A DNA stretch of 64,000 nt from Rhodanobacter sp. T12-5. Lineage in GTDB: Bacteria; Pseudomonadota; Gammaproteobacteria; Xanthomonadales; Rhodanobacteraceae. Shown piece by piece: positions 19,238 through 31,311 of the stretch. The first letter of the stretch is position 1. Each line of letters begins with the position of its first letter. The position numbers and the translations under genes were made by a program. The DNA lies in the NCBI RefSeq assembly GCF_008329435.1, contig NZ_NPKN01000001.1:1-64000 (forward strand), given 5' to 3'. The notes under the pieces were generated by a model. The model was not told the DNA's origin. It searched no databases and worked only from the letters and a program-made list of their open reading frames with translations.

Positions 19238-19771
19238 ATGGCCCAGGCAATCACTCTCGCTCGACCGTACGCGCGCGCCGCGTTCGAAGTGGCGCATGCT
19301 GCCGGTGCGCTGGATGCATGGTCGCAGTCGCTGGCTTTCGCCGCTGCGGTGGCGAACGATCCGCATGTGGCCGGCCTCGGCAGCGACCCGCGGGTGTTGC
19401 CGGCGCAGCTGGTGGCCCTGCATCTGCCGCCCGGTCTCGCCGCCGATGCGCCGTTCGCGCACTTCCTCGCCGAAGTGGCCGAACAGCGCCGGATGGCGTT
19501 GCTGCCGGAGGTGGCGGAGCTGTATGAGGCATTCAAGCGCGAGTCCGAGTCGCAGTTGCTGGTCAAGGTGACCAGCGCGATGGCCTTGGATGCGACGCAG
19601 GCCGAACAGCTCAAGGTGTCGTTGAAGCGCCGCTTCAAGCGCGAGATCGAGCTGGAGACCCGGGTTGATCCTGCGCTGCTGGCTGGCGTGGTGATCGATG
19701 CCGGCACGGAAGTGATCGACGGTTCCGCCCGCGGGCGACTGGCCCAACTGGCCAGCGCGCTGGCGCACTGA
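19238..19771 (+). CDS. atpH: F0F1 ATP synthase subunit delta
   Basis: The 177-aa OSCP/delta subunit links the b-stalk to the top of the alpha3-beta3 head. It begins MAQAITLARPYARAAFEVA, the family's conserved N-terminus, and ends with the RGRLAQLASAL helix. After it the operon has an unusual 117-bp gap holding a GA-rich inverted repeat. Confidence 0.97.
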   Translation: MAQAITLARPYARAAFEVAHAAGALDAWSQSLAFAAAVANDPHVAGLGSDPRVLPAQLVALHLPPGLAADAPFAHFLAEVAEQRRMALLPEVAELYEAFKRESESQLLVKVTSAMALDATQAEQLKVSLKRRFKREIELETRVDPALLAGVVIDAGTEVIDGSARGRLAQLASALAH

Positions 19772-19780
19772 AAACAGATA

Positions 19781-19868
19781 AAAGTGTGGAGAGAAGTGAG
19801 AAACGAGTGGAAAGCTTTTGACCACGCCGCCGCTCTCGCTCACTGCTCACTCCTCTCAACTCGTTTCT
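19781..19868. repeat. GA-rich/TC-rich imperfect inverted repeat inside the atp operon
   Basis: The atpH-atpA gap contains a purine-rich arm (GAGAGAAGTGAGAAACGAGT, ending at 19808) and a pyrimidine-rich arm ending ACTCGTTTCT (19859-19868). AGAAACGAGT is complementary over 10 bp, with more scattered complementarity around GAGTGAG/CTCACTC. A related and more perfect element follows hemF at 42048-42131, so this is probably a dispersed repeat family. Confidence 0.7.
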
Positions 19869-19888
19869 AGATCTTTGGGATAACGACC

Positions 19889-21439
<1,551 letters not shown>

Positions 21440-21512
21440 TACCGGCACTAGCGAATCGGAAGGGCGGGCAATGTCCCCCTTCCCACCAGCGAGCATAACG
21501 AGCGGATAGAGC

Positions 21513-22430
21513 ATGGCCAGCGGACGCGAAATCAAAACCAAGATCAAGAGCACGCAGAACATGCGCAAGGTCACGCGCGCGCTCGAAATGGTCTCCGCTG
21601 CGAAGATCCGGCGCGCGCAGGACCTGATGAAGGCCTCGCGTCCGTATGCCCGCTCGATGCGCAAGGTGATCGCGCACGTGGCCCAGGCCAGCACCGATTT
21701 CAGCCATCCGTTCCTGGTCCAGCGCGACAACGTGGCGCGGGTCGGTTACATCGTGGTGTCCACCGATCGCGGCCTGTGCGGCGGCCTCAACTCCAACCTG
21801 TTCCGTCGCGTGTTGCCGGCGATCGTCGAGTGGCAGCAGCAGGGCGTGCAGGTCGACGTAGTGGCGATCGGCCAGAAGGCCATCTCGTTCTTCCGCCGCC
21901 TCAAGGGCATCAACCTGATCGGCAGCGTCAGCCATCTCGGCGAGAAGCCCAAGCTCGAACAGCTGGTCGGCGTGATCAAGGTGATGATGGACGCCTATGC
22001 GTCCAACGGCCTGGATCGCGTGTTCCTCGCCTACAACGACTTCGTCAACACCATGACGCAGAAGCCGACCATCGACGCACTGCTGCCGCTCCCGCTGGTG
22101 GCGTCGGAAATGGAGGCGCATCAGGCGGCCGGCGAGTCGGCGTATGCCGGCGTCAAGCTGGAAGCGAGCCACGACTGGGACTACATCTACGAGCCCGATG
22201 CGCAGGCCGTGCTGGAGCACGTGCTGGGCCGTTACATCGAGTCGGTGGTGTACCAGGCGTCGCTGGAGAACCTGGCCAGCGAACATGCCGCGCGGATGGT
22301 GGCGATGAAGAGCGCGTCGGACAACGCGAACAAGGTGATCGGCGAACTGACGCTCGTCTACAACAAGGCGCGTCAGGCGGCGATCACCCAGGAAATTTCG
22401 GAAATCGTCGGCGGTGCAGCAGCGGTGTAA
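21513..22430 (+). CDS. atpG: F0F1 ATP synthase subunit gamma
   Basis: The 305-aa rotor shaft subunit starts [26 protein letters not shown]-like (here ALEM), and the C-terminal helix [20 protein letters not shown] is highly conserved. It is slightly longer than E. coli AtpG (287 aa) through insertions in the middle Rossmann-like domain. It couples c-ring rotation to catalysis. Confidence 0.98.
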   Translation: MASGREIKTKIKSTQNMRKVTRALEMVSAAKIRRAQDLMKASRPYARSMRKVIAHVAQASTDFSHPFLVQRDNVARVGYIVVSTDRGLCGGLNSNLFRRVLPAIVEWQQQGVQVDVVAIGQKAISFFRRLKGINLIGSVSHLGEKPKLEQLVGVIKVMMDAYASNGLDRVFLAYNDFVNTMTQKPTIDALLPLPLVASEMEAHQAAGESAYAGVKLEASHDWDYIYEPDAQAVLEHVLGRYIESVVYQASLENLASEHAARMVAMKSASDNANKVIGELTLVYNKARQAAITQEISEIVGGAAAV

Positions 22431-23921
<1,491 letters not shown>

Positions 23922-23977
23922 TCCTCCAGGGCGGACCTTCAGCCCGCCCCGTGTCTTACGCATCCGGAATCTGAGTC

Positions 23978-24403
23978 ATGACCCAAACCATTCGCGTCGA
24001 CATCGTCAGTGCCGAGGCCGAGATCTATCACGGCGACGCCGTGATGGTGGTCGCCACCGGCGAGCTGGGCGAGCTCGGCATCACGCCCCGCCACGCCCCG
24101 CTGATCACCCGCCTCAAGCCGGGCCACGTCGACGTGGTGCTGGCCGGCGGTGAGCGCCAGCAGTTCTGGGTTTCCGGCGGCATCCTGGAAGTGCAGCCGC
24201 AGGTGATCACCGTGCTGGCCGACACCGCCGCGCGCGCGTCCGATCTGGACGAGGCGTCGGCGCAGCGAGCCAAGAAGGAAGCCGAAGATGCGCTGGCCAA
24301 TCGCACCGACGCGATGGAAATTGCCGAAGCCCAGGCCAAGCTGGTCCAGGCGATGACCCAACTGCAAGCGCTGGAGCGCCTGCGCAAGAACCTCAAGCAC
24401 TGA
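23978..24403 (+). CDS. atpC: F0F1 ATP synthase subunit epsilon
   Basis: The 141-aa product has an N-terminal beta-sandwich ([18 protein letters not shown]...[17 protein letters not shown]) and a C-terminal two-helix hairpin that can inhibit ATP hydrolysis. It is the last gene of the operon; an intrinsic terminator lies 80 bp downstream. Confidence 0.97.
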   Translation: MTQTIRVDIVSAEAEIYHGDAVMVVATGELGELGITPRHAPLITRLKPGHVDVVLAGGERQQFWVSGGILEVQPQVITVLADTAARASDLDEASAQRAKKEAEDALANRTDAMEIAEAQAKLVQAMTQLQALERLRKNLKH

Positions 24404-24482
24404 GCACTGAGCAGGGGCCTTCACGCCAGCCCATTCGCAGGAGCCCGCCCGATCATGCGCGGCTTCCTCGAAGCAACCATCG

Positions 24483-24508
24483 ACGCCGGCCTTGTGCCGG
24501 CGTTTTCG
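24483..24508 (+). terminator. atp operon terminator
   Basis: An 8-bp GC stem (24483-24490 with 24496-24503) has a CTTGT loop followed by TTTTC, 80 bp after atpC. Confidence 0.8.
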
Positions 24509-24546
24509 CATCGGCAGGATGCAGTTTTGGATCCACGGAAGATTCG

Positions 24547-25089
24547 ATGACGGGACCGATGTCCGTCTTCTGGCGCGGCAGTTGTGCGTTGCTGTTGCTC
24601 CTTGCCGGCTGCGCCGCGCCGCGTCAGCAGCTGGAGTCGCCCACCACCGGCGATGGTTCGCGGCGGATGGCGGTGCCGCCCGGCACGGCGCGCTACCAGC
24701 TGGCGCTGGGCGAAGTGTCCAGCGGAGCGACGCCGTTCCGGCGCGTGGCTCCGACATATCCGCTGGAGCTGTTGGCCAGTTGTCCGCCACCGCAGGAAGT
24801 GCCGGCGTTGCTGATCGTCGACGAACGTGGCGCGGTCGGCGAAGTGCGCGTGGCGGGCGAGACGCAGGCGAATGCCAGTCGTCGCGCGTTCATCGCCGCG
24901 GTGCGCGCGGCCGCGCTGCAATGGCGGTTCACTCCGCTGCGAATCGATCATTGGGCTGCCGATGCCGACGGCAACGGCCATGTGGTGGACGGAGAGACGA
25001 GGCCGTTCAGCCTGGCCTACGTGTTCCGCTTTGAATGCCGTGCCGGCAAGCCCATGGTCTCGGCCACGCCAGTGACTGATTCGCGGTAG
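24547..25089 (+). CDS. Lipoprotein with TonB C-terminal-like domain
   Basis: The 180-aa product has a lipoprotein signal peptide (LLLLLAGC lipobox, Cys near residue 22) and a C-terminal domain in which VPALLIVDERGAVGEVRV and AALQWRFTPLR follow the TonB-C pattern (partner strand, then W-x-F-x-P). It lacks an N-terminal TM anchor and a Pro-rich linker, so it is not a true energy transducer; it is probably an outer-membrane-anchored periplasmic protein of unknown role. ATG 24547 or 24559 are both possible. Confidence 0.7.
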   Translation: MTGPMSVFWRGSCALLLLLAGCAAPRQQLESPTTGDGSRRMAVPPGTARYQLALGEVSSGATPFRRVAPTYPLELLASCPPPQEVPALLIVDERGAVGEVRVAGETQANASRRAFIAAVRAAALQWRFTPLRIDHWAADADGNGHVVDGETRPFSLAYVFRFECRAGKPMVSATPVTDSR

Positions 25090-25160
25090 AAGAACACCAC
25101 AGGTAAGGGTCTTCTTCACCGGCTCCGAGCCACGTTTGCCGGCGCCCGGGGTGCACCGGC

Positions 25161-25169
25161 TGCTATGCT
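25161..25169 (+). promoter_or_regulatory. Possible extended -10 promoter of glmU
   Basis: TGCTATGCT fits an extended -10 (TGn then TATGCT) about 32 bases before the glmU ATG. The nearest TTGCCG is 22 bases upstream, too far for a normal -35, which is tolerated in extended -10 promoters. Confidence 0.35.
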
Positions 25170-25200
25170 TTTCGATCGAAACACGTCGAGGCCGACAACC

Positions 25201-26598
25201 ATGAGCCCTACCTCCCTCCACGTCGTCATCCTCGCCGCCGGTGCCGGCACGCGGATGAAGTCGAACCGCGCCAAGGTATTGATGCCACTGGCCGGCCGGC
25301 CGCTGTTGGCGCACGTGATCGATGCGGCGCGCGCGTTGCAACCGGCGGCCATCCACATCGTCTACGGGCACTGCGCCGAACAGGTACAGGCGGCGTTCAC
25401 CGATCAGGGCGCCCCCGGATCAAGTCCGGGGCAGGCTCTGCGGTGGGTGCTGCAAGCGGAACGACTGGGCACCGGTCATGCGGTGGAACAAGCGCTGGCC
25501 GGGGTGCCCACAGACGCGTCGGCACGCGTGCTGGTGCTTTACGGCGACGTGCCGCTGACCCGGGTCGCCACGCTGCAGCAGTTGGTCGAAGCGGAGGGTG
25601 GTTTCAACTTGTTGACCACCCGACTCGCCGATCCGCACGGTTACGGCCGCGTGCTGTGCGACGGCAGCGGGCGCGTGCGCGCGGTCGTCGAGGAGAAGGA
25701 CGCCGATGTGGCTCAGCGTGCGGTGAACCTGGTCAACACCGGCATCCTGGTCGCCGACGCGCAGGCGCTGCGCGGCTGGATCGGCCGGCTCGAGCGCAAC
25801 AATGCGCAGGGCGAGTACTACCTTACCGATATCTTTTCCATGGCCGCCGCGGAAAACCGTCCGGCGCTCAGCGTCGAATGTACCGACCCGCTGGAGGCCG
25901 CCGGAGCGAACAACGCGCTGCAGCTGAGCGAACTGGAGGCGGCGTATCGCCAGCGCGCCGCGCAGGCGCTGATGGCGGATGGCGTGCGGCTGGCCGATCC
26001 GCTGCGCATCGACGTGCGCGGCACGGTCGAGGCCGGACGGGACGTCGAGCTCGACGTTGACGTGATCCTCGAGGGCCGCGTGGTGCTCGGCGACGACGTG
26101 CGCATCGGCGCGTTCACCCGGCTGAAGGACGTGCAGCTGGCGGCCGGCAGCGTAGTGCAGTCGCACTGCGACCTGGACGGCGTGGTGACCCACGGCCCCT
26201 GCACGATCGGCCCGTTCGCGCGGCTGCGCCCCGGCACCGAGCTCGACGCCGGCGTGCACGTGGGCAACTTCGTCGAGACCAAGAAGACCCGCCTCGGCGA
26301 AGGCAGCAAGGCCAACCACCTCAGCTATCTCGGCGACACCGTAGTAGGCCGCGGCGTCAACATCGGCGCCGGCACCATCACCTGCAACTACGACGGCGTG
26401 AACAAGTTCGTCACGCATATCGGCGACGGTGCCTTCATCGGTTCCAACAGCGCGCTGGTGGCACCGGTGACGATCGGCGCGCAGGCCACCATCGGCGCCG
26501 GTTCGGTGATCACGCACGACACTCCGGACGGCGAACTCACCGTGGCGCGCGGCAGGCAGCAGACGTTTCCGGGCTGGAAGCGGCCGGTGAAAAAATAA
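25201..26598 (+). CDS. glmU: Bifunctional N-acetylglucosamine-1-phosphate uridyltransferase / glucosamine-1-phosphate acetyltransferase
   Basis: The 465-aa enzyme makes UDP-GlcNAc for peptidoglycan and LPS. The N-terminal pyrophosphorylase domain has [11 protein letters not shown] (11-21), and the C-terminal left-handed beta-helix acetyltransferase domain has hexapeptide repeats and the conserved NHLSYLGD and [11 protein letters not shown] segments. The ATG at 25201 begins right at the first beta-strand and has GAGG about 10 bases upstream. It is monocistronic here; many relatives have glmS next to it, which is absent. Confidence 0.98.
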   Translation: MSPTSLHVVILAAGAGTRMKSNRAKVLMPLAGRPLLAHVIDAARALQPAAIHIVYGHCAEQVQAAFTDQGAPGSSPGQALRWVLQAERLGTGHAVEQALAGVPTDASARVLVLYGDVPLTRVATLQQLVEAEGGFNLLTTRLADPHGYGRVLCDGSGRVRAVVEEKDADVAQRAVNLVNTGILVADAQALRGWIGRLERNNAQGEYYLTDIFSMAAAENRPALSVECTDPLEAAGANNALQLSELEAAYRQRAAQALMADGVRLADPLRIDVRGTVEAGRDVELDVDVILEGRVVLGDDVRIGAFTRLKDVQLAAGSVVQSHCDLDGVVTHGPCTIGPFARLRPGTELDAGVHVGNFVETKKTRLGEGSKANHLSYLGDTVVGRGVNIGAGTITCNYDGVNKFVTHIGDGAFIGSNSALVAPVTIGAQATIGAGSVITHDTPDGELTVARGRQQTFPGWKRPVKK

Positions 26599-26672
26599 TC
26601 GCTGGTCCGGCTTGCGGTGACCGCTATACGATCGTGTCGGGCATGAGCCCCATGGCACAGGGAGAGTCACCG

Positions 26673-27239
26673 ATGCGAATTCGAGGCATGGCGGCGACCG
26701 TTGTCGTCGCACTGGCGCTGCAGGGTTGTGCGGGAACCGCGATGGTGATCAACGGCGCGCAGCAACAGTCGCTGCAGTCGCTGCAGTTGTTCGGTCCGGA
26801 CGCCATTCCGCGGTTCACCTTCACCTTGGCCTGCACCAGCGAGGATGCGAGCTGCATCACCGTCGAGCACGCCTTTGCCGACTGGGCGCAGGATCGGCAT
26901 GTCAGCATGCAATCGGTCGAACCCGACGATGCCTCGTTCCAGCCCGGTCATTCTTCGGCCGCGGCGGCCGGTTTGCCTTATCGCTTGGCAGTCCGTTTCG
27001 CGCCGCTGGTCATTGCCAGCTTCAACAAGATCAATGTGACCCAAGGTGGCTCGTTGAGTGGCGACTACAAGCCGCCCAAGGTCGGCTATACCGCGACTTT
27101 GTACGTATTCGATGCCGGCACCGGCAAGCTGCTGCAGCAAGTGCCCTTCCACAAGCAGCGCACCGCGGATTTCAAGGCCGATGCCGGCGATTATCTTCGT
27201 GCCGAAGTGAAAAACTTCGTCGCCAGCCTGGATCGCTGA
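26673..27239 (+). CDS. Hypothetical lipoprotein
   Basis: This 188-aa protein has a clear lipobox (ALALQGC, Cys near 19). The mature part has no domain I recognise; it contains one internal Cys pair (LACTSEDASCITV) that could form a disulfide. GGGAGAG about 6 bases before the ATG at 26673 decides this start. It lies between glmU and the convergent xanB2 gene, with no link to either apparent. Confidence 0.7.
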   Translation: MRIRGMAATVVVALALQGCAGTAMVINGAQQQSLQSLQLFGPDAIPRFTFTLACTSEDASCITVEHAFADWAQDRHVSMQSVEPDDASFQPGHSSAAAAGLPYRLAVRFAPLVIASFNKINVTQGGSLSGDYKPPKVGYTATLYVFDAGTGKLLQQVPFHKQRTADFKADAGDYLRAEVKNFVASLDR

Positions 27240-27297
27240 ACATCATCAGGGCGCGGGTGCCGTACGCTTGCAAGCCGCGCCCGCAGGCGACGGGCGC

Positions 27298-28269
27298 CTA
27301 TACGTAGCGCCAGCCGTCGATCTCCACCAGCAGCTCGCTGCGGCAGATGTCGCCGTGCAGCAGCAGCACCGGTACGCCCGGCAGGCGGTGTCGCAGGAAG
27401 TCGCGTACGCGCGGGGCGTCGGCGGCGTGGCGTACGTAGGTTTTCAGGGGCGAGTGGGTATCAAAACCGGCAGCCAGCCCGGCGCTGGCCAACAGGGTTT
27501 CGAGATTGATAAAGGTCTCTTCGAGCTGGGCGTCCAGGTCGTCGTGATGCGCCGAAGCATGGCCGACCACGGCGGCGGTGCCGGAGATGGCCAGCGCGTC
27601 CCGCCCTGGCAGGTTCATCGCGCGCGCGAAGCTCGGCGGGGTGCGGCCGTACTGGCGAGGGTAGCGCCACGCGCTGACTTGGCGCGGGTTTTCCACCCGC
27701 TGGCCGGGTTGGTCGCAGGCCAGCAGGTAGACCTGCAGTCCATGCTCGTCGCCGTGATGCCCGATCGCGGTGGCCGCCGGGAAACCTTCAGCGAAGAAAT
27801 CGCCCATACCGGCAGCGCGACCGTCGCAGAAATGCTTGTAGCGTTCCGCGTCGCCTTCGCCGCGATTGATCGCGCCGAGGTAGTTCCAGATGCGCAACAC
27901 GTGTTGCATGTCGTGCGCCGTCACGAAACGATGCAACTGTTCGTAGGCGAGCCGGGCGGTGGCGCTGGGACCGCCGTGTTCGCGCTCGTCCAGGTCGATC
28001 GCCGCGAACAGCCAGCCGCCGCCGGCCGACCATTGCAGCGCGCCGTCGGTGCCGCAGTTCACCGGCGCGTCGACCTGCCAGACTTCCATTGGCACGGGAG
28101 CGTCGAAACTTTCCAGGGCCACCCGCACGTAGCGTGGGTCATCGGCTGCCGGACTGCCGGAGCCGAAACCGAATACGGCCAGCGTACCGGCCTCTGCAAG
28201 CGCGCCGGCCGCGGTGCCGGTGCGGTAGGACACCCGCGGCGCGCGGCGCGGCAGCGGGTCGATCTGCAT
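27298..28269 (-). CDS. xanB2: Chorismatase, XanB2-type (3-/4-hydroxybenzoate synthase)
   Basis: The 323-aa protein matches the XanB2/Hyg5-type chorismatases, once annotated pteridine-dependent deoxygenases. They split chorismate into pyruvate plus 3- or 4-hydroxybenzoate. The family segments RIWNYLGAINRGEGDAERY, ARAMNLPGRDALAISGTA and the ending LLLHGDICRSELLVEIDG are present. In Xanthomonas, 3-HBA starts xanthomonadin and 4-HBA feeds ubiquinone. It is divergent from the ACP gene of the pigment operon, which supports the assignment. Start 28269 (MQIDPLPRR) follows GGGATGTG; in-frame ATGs at 28290 and 28299 are alternatives. Confidence 0.88.
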   Translation of the reverse strand: MQIDPLPRRAPRVSYRTGTAAGALAEAGTLAVFGFGSGSPAADDPRYVRVALESFDAPVPMEVWQVDAPVNCGTDGALQWSAGGGWLFAAIDLDEREHGGPSATARLAYEQLHRFVTAHDMQHVLRIWNYLGAINRGEGDAERYKHFCDGRAAGMGDFFAEGFPAATAIGHHGDEHGLQVYLLACDQPGQRVENPRQVSAWRYPRQYGRTPPSFARAMNLPGRDALAISGTAAVVGHASAHHDDLDAQLEETFINLETLLASAGLAAGFDTHSPLKTYVRHAADAPRVRDFLRHRLPGVPVLLLHGDICRSELLVEIDGWRYV

Positions 28270-28382
28270 GTTTTCACATCCCTGAATCATTGCGTGCAAC
28301 CGAGAACGACAGGAGCGCTATGTTACACTCCGCGCCCACTGCCACCGGGGGGAGGCAATGAATCACGAGTACGGAATCGAGC

Positions 28383-28652
28383 ATGGCGGAACAGACAGCG
28401 GCGCAGCACGAATTGGCCATCCTGGTTGTGGAATGCCTGAATCTCGAAACCGTCACCCCGGAGCAGATCGACCCCGACGCGCCGTTGTTCGGCGGCGACC
28501 TGGGGCTGGATTCGATCGATGCGCTGGAAATTGCGCTGGCCGTGTCCAAGCGCTACGGTTTCCAGCTGCGTTCGGACAACCCGGACAATCGACAGATCTT
28601 CACCAGCCTGCGCACGCTGTCCGCGCATGTTGAGCAAAATCGCGCCCGCTGA
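28383..28652 (+). CDS. xanC: Acyl carrier protein of aryl-polyene (xanthomonadin) synthesis
   Basis: The 89-aa ACP has the phosphopantetheine site LGLDSIDALEIA (S44). It would carry the growing aryl-polyene chain. It heads the plus-strand pigment operon, divergent from xanB2. The ATG has only a poor ribosome-binding site; oddly, a strong GGGGGGAGG (28347-28355) stands before a different-frame ATG at 28358 whose 91-codon frame overlaps this gene, and an in-frame stop at 28359-28361 rules out an upstream start for the ACP. The gene symbol is by functional analogy with Xanthomonas. Confidence 0.88.
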   Translation: MAEQTAAQHELAILVVECLNLETVTPEQIDPDAPLFGGDLGLDSIDALEIALAVSKRYGFQLRSDNPDNRQIFTSLRTLSAHVEQNRAR

Positions 28653-28754
28653 AGCCGGGGAAACCCTGGCGCCAATGCCTCGTCCTGTACTCACGCGGCA
28701 TTCCGCTGTCGGTGGCAGGCTCACGGTTGCGGCTGAGTCGACGCGGAACCCGGC

Positions 28755-29471
28755 ATGATGTCCCACTCAACTGAAAACGCGCCGCGGCATCACGCGCTGC
28801 CACTGTTGCTGGCGACCTATCCGGTACTGGCGCTGGCGGGTGCGATCACCCATCGGCAAGTCTTCGCCCTGCTGGCGCTGGCCGTGCTGCTGACCCTGCC
28901 GATGCTGCCGCGTCTGCGTACCCGCCGGCTCCTGCCATGGCTCAGCTGGCTGGCGATGCTGGCCGCCCTGCTCGGCGTCTGGCTTGATGGCTTGGCCGAC
29001 CTGGTGCTGGAGGCGGTGCCGGTGTTGATCAGCGCGGTGCTGGCCTGGGGCTTCGGCCATACCCTGACCACGGACGAGCCGCTGGTGGCGCGATTCATCG
29101 TCGCGATCGAAGGCGTCGCCCGGTTGCGCCAGCCCGGTGTCGCCCGCTACGCGCGGCAGGTCACTGCGTTCTGGACGATCCTGCTGGGCACGCAGGCGGT
29201 GCTGCTGGCGGTGTTGTGGCTGTGCGCCGATCGCAGCGGCTTGCTGGTGCGCGTCGGATGGGCCGCGCCGTGGCCGATACCCGAGCGCTGGGCCGCGATC
29301 TGGCTGCACGTGGGTTGTTACGCCGTGCTCGGTGCCGCGTTCGTGCTGGAATACGGCTATCGCCGCTGGCGGCTGCGCCACCTCGATCACCTCGCCTTGC
29401 CGATCATGCTGAAGCAGATGGCGCTGTGCTGGCCACGGTTGCGGCAGGGCAAGGAAGCGGCAACGCCATGA
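28755..29471 (+). CDS. Multi-pass membrane protein of the aryl-polyene cluster (COG4648-like)
   Basis: The 238-aa protein has six or so TM helices and a basic C-terminal tail. Proteins of this type (predicted membrane protein COG4648) recur in aryl-polyene clusters between the ACP and dehydratase genes; their biochemical role is unknown. Its stop overlaps the next start as ATGA. The start is one of two consecutive ATGs at 28755/28758. A 102-bp stretch without recognised features separates it from the ACP gene. Confidence 0.75.
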   Translation: MMSHSTENAPRHHALPLLLATYPVLALAGAITHRQVFALLALAVLLTLPMLPRLRTRRLLPWLSWLAMLAALLGVWLDGLADLVLEAVPVLISAVLAWGFGHTLTTDEPLVARFIVAIEGVARLRQPGVARYARQVTAFWTILLGTQAVLLAVLWLCADRSGLLVRVGWAAPWPIPERWAAIWLHVGCYAVLGAAFVLEYGYRRWRLRHLDHLALPIMLKQMALCWPRLRQGKEAATP

Positions 29472-29776
29472 GCAGTCCCGTGTTCGAGCGGATCGTGCGC
29501 ATCGCCGCCAACCATCCGGCGTTGCCCGGCCATTTCCCGGGACAGCCGCTGGTGCCGGGCGTGATCCTGCTGGAGCAAGTGGCGCTGGCTCTGCGTGCGT
29601 GGCGCGACCAGCGGCTGGGTCGCGTGCTGGAAGCGAAGTTCGTGGCGCCGTTGTTGCCGGAGCAGACCGCACTGCTGAAGCTGACGGAAATGACGCCGGG
29701 CGGCTCGCGGCTGCGCTTCGAGATCCGTTGCGAGGACGTGCTGCTGGCGCGCGGCCTGATCGAGGGCGCCGCATGA
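29468..29776 (+). CDS. Small hotdog-fold 3-hydroxyacyl-ACP dehydratase
   Basis: The 102-aa product has HFPGQPLVPGVILLE, the FabA/FabZ active-site block, with the catalytic histidine at H22 (GHFPG). It would dehydrate 3-hydroxyacyl-ACP intermediates to build conjugated double bonds. It is shorter than FabZ (about 140 aa) and resembles ApeI-type dehydratases of aryl-polyene loci. It overlaps both neighbours by ATGA, so it is tightly coupled in the operon. Confidence 0.85.
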   Translation: MSSPVFERIVRIAANHPALPGHFPGQPLVPGVILLEQVALALRAWRDQRLGRVLEAKFVAPLLPEQTALLKLTEMTPGGSRLRFEIRCEDVLLARGLIEGAA

Positions 29777-30729
29777 GCACGAACGAGCATTGGCAAAGCC
29801 GGCCCGAGGGCGGCGGGCGCTTTGCGCTCTGGCTGATCGTCATCATCGCGCTGCACGGCGGACGCCGGCTGGGCCGGCTGTTCCTGTATCCGATCACGCT
29901 GTATTTCTACCTGCGCCGCGCACCCGAGCGGCAGGCCTCGAAGCAGTATCTGCAACGCGTCTTCGGGCGTCCGGCCACCGCCTGGCAGGTGATGAAACAC
30001 ATCCATTGTTTCGCCGCCACCTGCCTCGACCGGATCTTCCTGCTGGCCCACGGCGAAAAGTCGTTCCAGATCGAAACGCAGGGCCTGGACCTGCTGGAGC
30101 AACGCGTCGCGGAAGGCCGCGGCGTGCTGCTGTTCGGCTCGCACCAGGGAAGTTTCGAGGCCTTGCGCGCGTTGCACACGCGCCGCCCCGACCTGTTGCT
30201 GCGGGTGGTGCTGGACAAGCAGAAAACCCCGGCGATGACCTCGCTGCTCGAAGCGCTGGCGCCGGACGTGGGCGCCAGCGTGATCGACGCGGCGCAGGAT
30301 GGCACCTCGATCGTGCTGGCGATGGCCGAGACCTGCCAGGCCGGCGCGGTGGTTGCGATGCTGGCCGATCGCGGTCGCGGTCATGAGGTATTGCGGCGGG
30401 CCGAACTGCTCGGTTCGCCGGCGCCGTTCCCGGTCAGTCCGTGGTTGCTGGCGCATACCTTGCGGGTGCCGGTGTTACTGTGCTTCGGGCTGTACCTGGG
30501 GGGCAATCGCTACCGCCTGATCTTCGAAGATTTCAGCGAGCGGGTGGACATCCCGCGGCAGCAGCGCGGGCCCGCCCTGGACGCCCTGATCGGCCGCTAC
30601 GCGCAGCGGCTGGAACACTACATTCACGTGGCTCCCTACAACTGGTTCAATTTCTATGATTTCTGGCAAGACGCGCCTGCTGTTGCTGAGTCTGACCCTG
30701 CCGCTGTGGGCGAGCGCCTCGGCGTCTGA
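29773..30729 (+). CDS. LpxL/HtrB-like lysophospholipid acyltransferase
   Basis: The 318-aa protein belongs to the LpxL/LpxM-like acyltransferase superfamily. It has one N-terminal hydrophobic segment and the HX4E catalytic motif in SHQGSFE (H124, E129), then a YNWFNFYDFW ending common to the family. In aryl-polyene loci such enzymes are thought to transfer the polyene or an acyl group onto a lipid anchor. Its 3' end overlaps the LolA-like gene by 74 bp, in a different frame. Confidence 0.85.
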   Translation: MSTNEHWQSRPEGGGRFALWLIVIIALHGGRRLGRLFLYPITLYFYLRRAPERQASKQYLQRVFGRPATAWQVMKHIHCFAATCLDRIFLLAHGEKSFQIETQGLDLLEQRVAEGRGVLLFGSHQGSFEALRALHTRRPDLLLRVVLDKQKTPAMTSLLEALAPDVGASVIDAAQDGTSIVLAMAETCQAGAVVAMLADRGRGHEVLRRAELLGSPAPFPVSPWLLAHTLRVPVLLCFGLYLGGNRYRLIFEDFSERVDIPRQQRGPALDALIGRYAQRLEHYIHVAPYNWFNFYDFWQDAPAVAESDPAAVGERLGV

Positions 30730-31309
30730 GCCGGCGGCTCCGTCATCGGCACACACCCTGATTGCCGCGCTGGGCCATCCGGCGCCGGCGCATACCGCGT
30801 TTGCCGAAGCGCGCTTCATGCAGGTGCTGGATCGACCGCTGGTGGTGTCTGGCGAACTGTCGTGGCTCGGTGGCGACAAGTTGCAGCGTCGGGTCGACAA
30901 GCCGCAGGCCGAGACTGCCACCATCGCCGATGGTGAGGTCACCCAGGAACGCGTCGGCAAGAGCCCGCGCCACTTCTCGCTGAAGCGTGCGCCGCAACTG
31001 CAGGTGCTGCTGGACAGTTTCGTGGCCTTGCTCAGCGGTGATGCCGGCCGCCTGCAGCAGGCGTTCGACGTCCGCCAGACCGGCGACATCGACGGCGCCT
31101 GGACGCTGATGCTGACGCCGCTGGATGCGCGCGTGGCCAAGACCATCGCCAGCATCACCGTCGAAGGCAACACGAAGGAATCGCGCTGCATGTTCATGCA
31201 GGAAGCCGATGGCGACCTCACCATTGATCTTCTCGGCGTGCTGGCCAGCCGGATGCCGGCCGCGCCCACGCGCGAAGGGCTGCAGGCCCTGTGCCGGGAT
31301 ACGCACTGA
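30656..31309 (+). CDS. LolA-like periplasmic lipoprotein carrier of the aryl-polyene cluster
   Basis: The 217-aa product has a signal peptide (TRLLLLSLTLPLWASASA) and a half-barrel-like beta-rich mature region, as in LolA-type carriers (FAEARFMQVLDRPLVVSGEL). In aryl-polyene loci a LolA homologue with an MMPL exporter is presumed to ferry the lipid-linked polyene across the periplasm. It starts inside the acyltransferase gene (74-bp overlap); the signal peptide at that ATG makes the start convincing. Confidence 0.83.
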   Translation: MISGKTRLLLLSLTLPLWASASASEPAAPSSAHTLIAALGHPAPAHTAFAEARFMQVLDRPLVVSGELSWLGGDKLQRRVDKPQAETATIADGEVTQERVGKSPRHFSLKRAPQLQVLLDSFVALLSGDAGRLQQAFDVRQTGDIDGAWTLMLTPLDARVAKTIASITVEGNTKESRCMFMQEADGDLTIDLLGVLASRMPAAPTREGLQALCRDTH

Positions 31310-31311
31310 GC

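Noticed and set aside
28290-28329. Sigma-70 promoter TTGCGT ... TATGTT/TACACT in the xanB2-ACP divergent region
   Set aside because: Spacing is 23 bases or more for TTGCGT to TATGTT and worse for TACACT; no acceptable -35/-10 pair, so not listed as a promoter.
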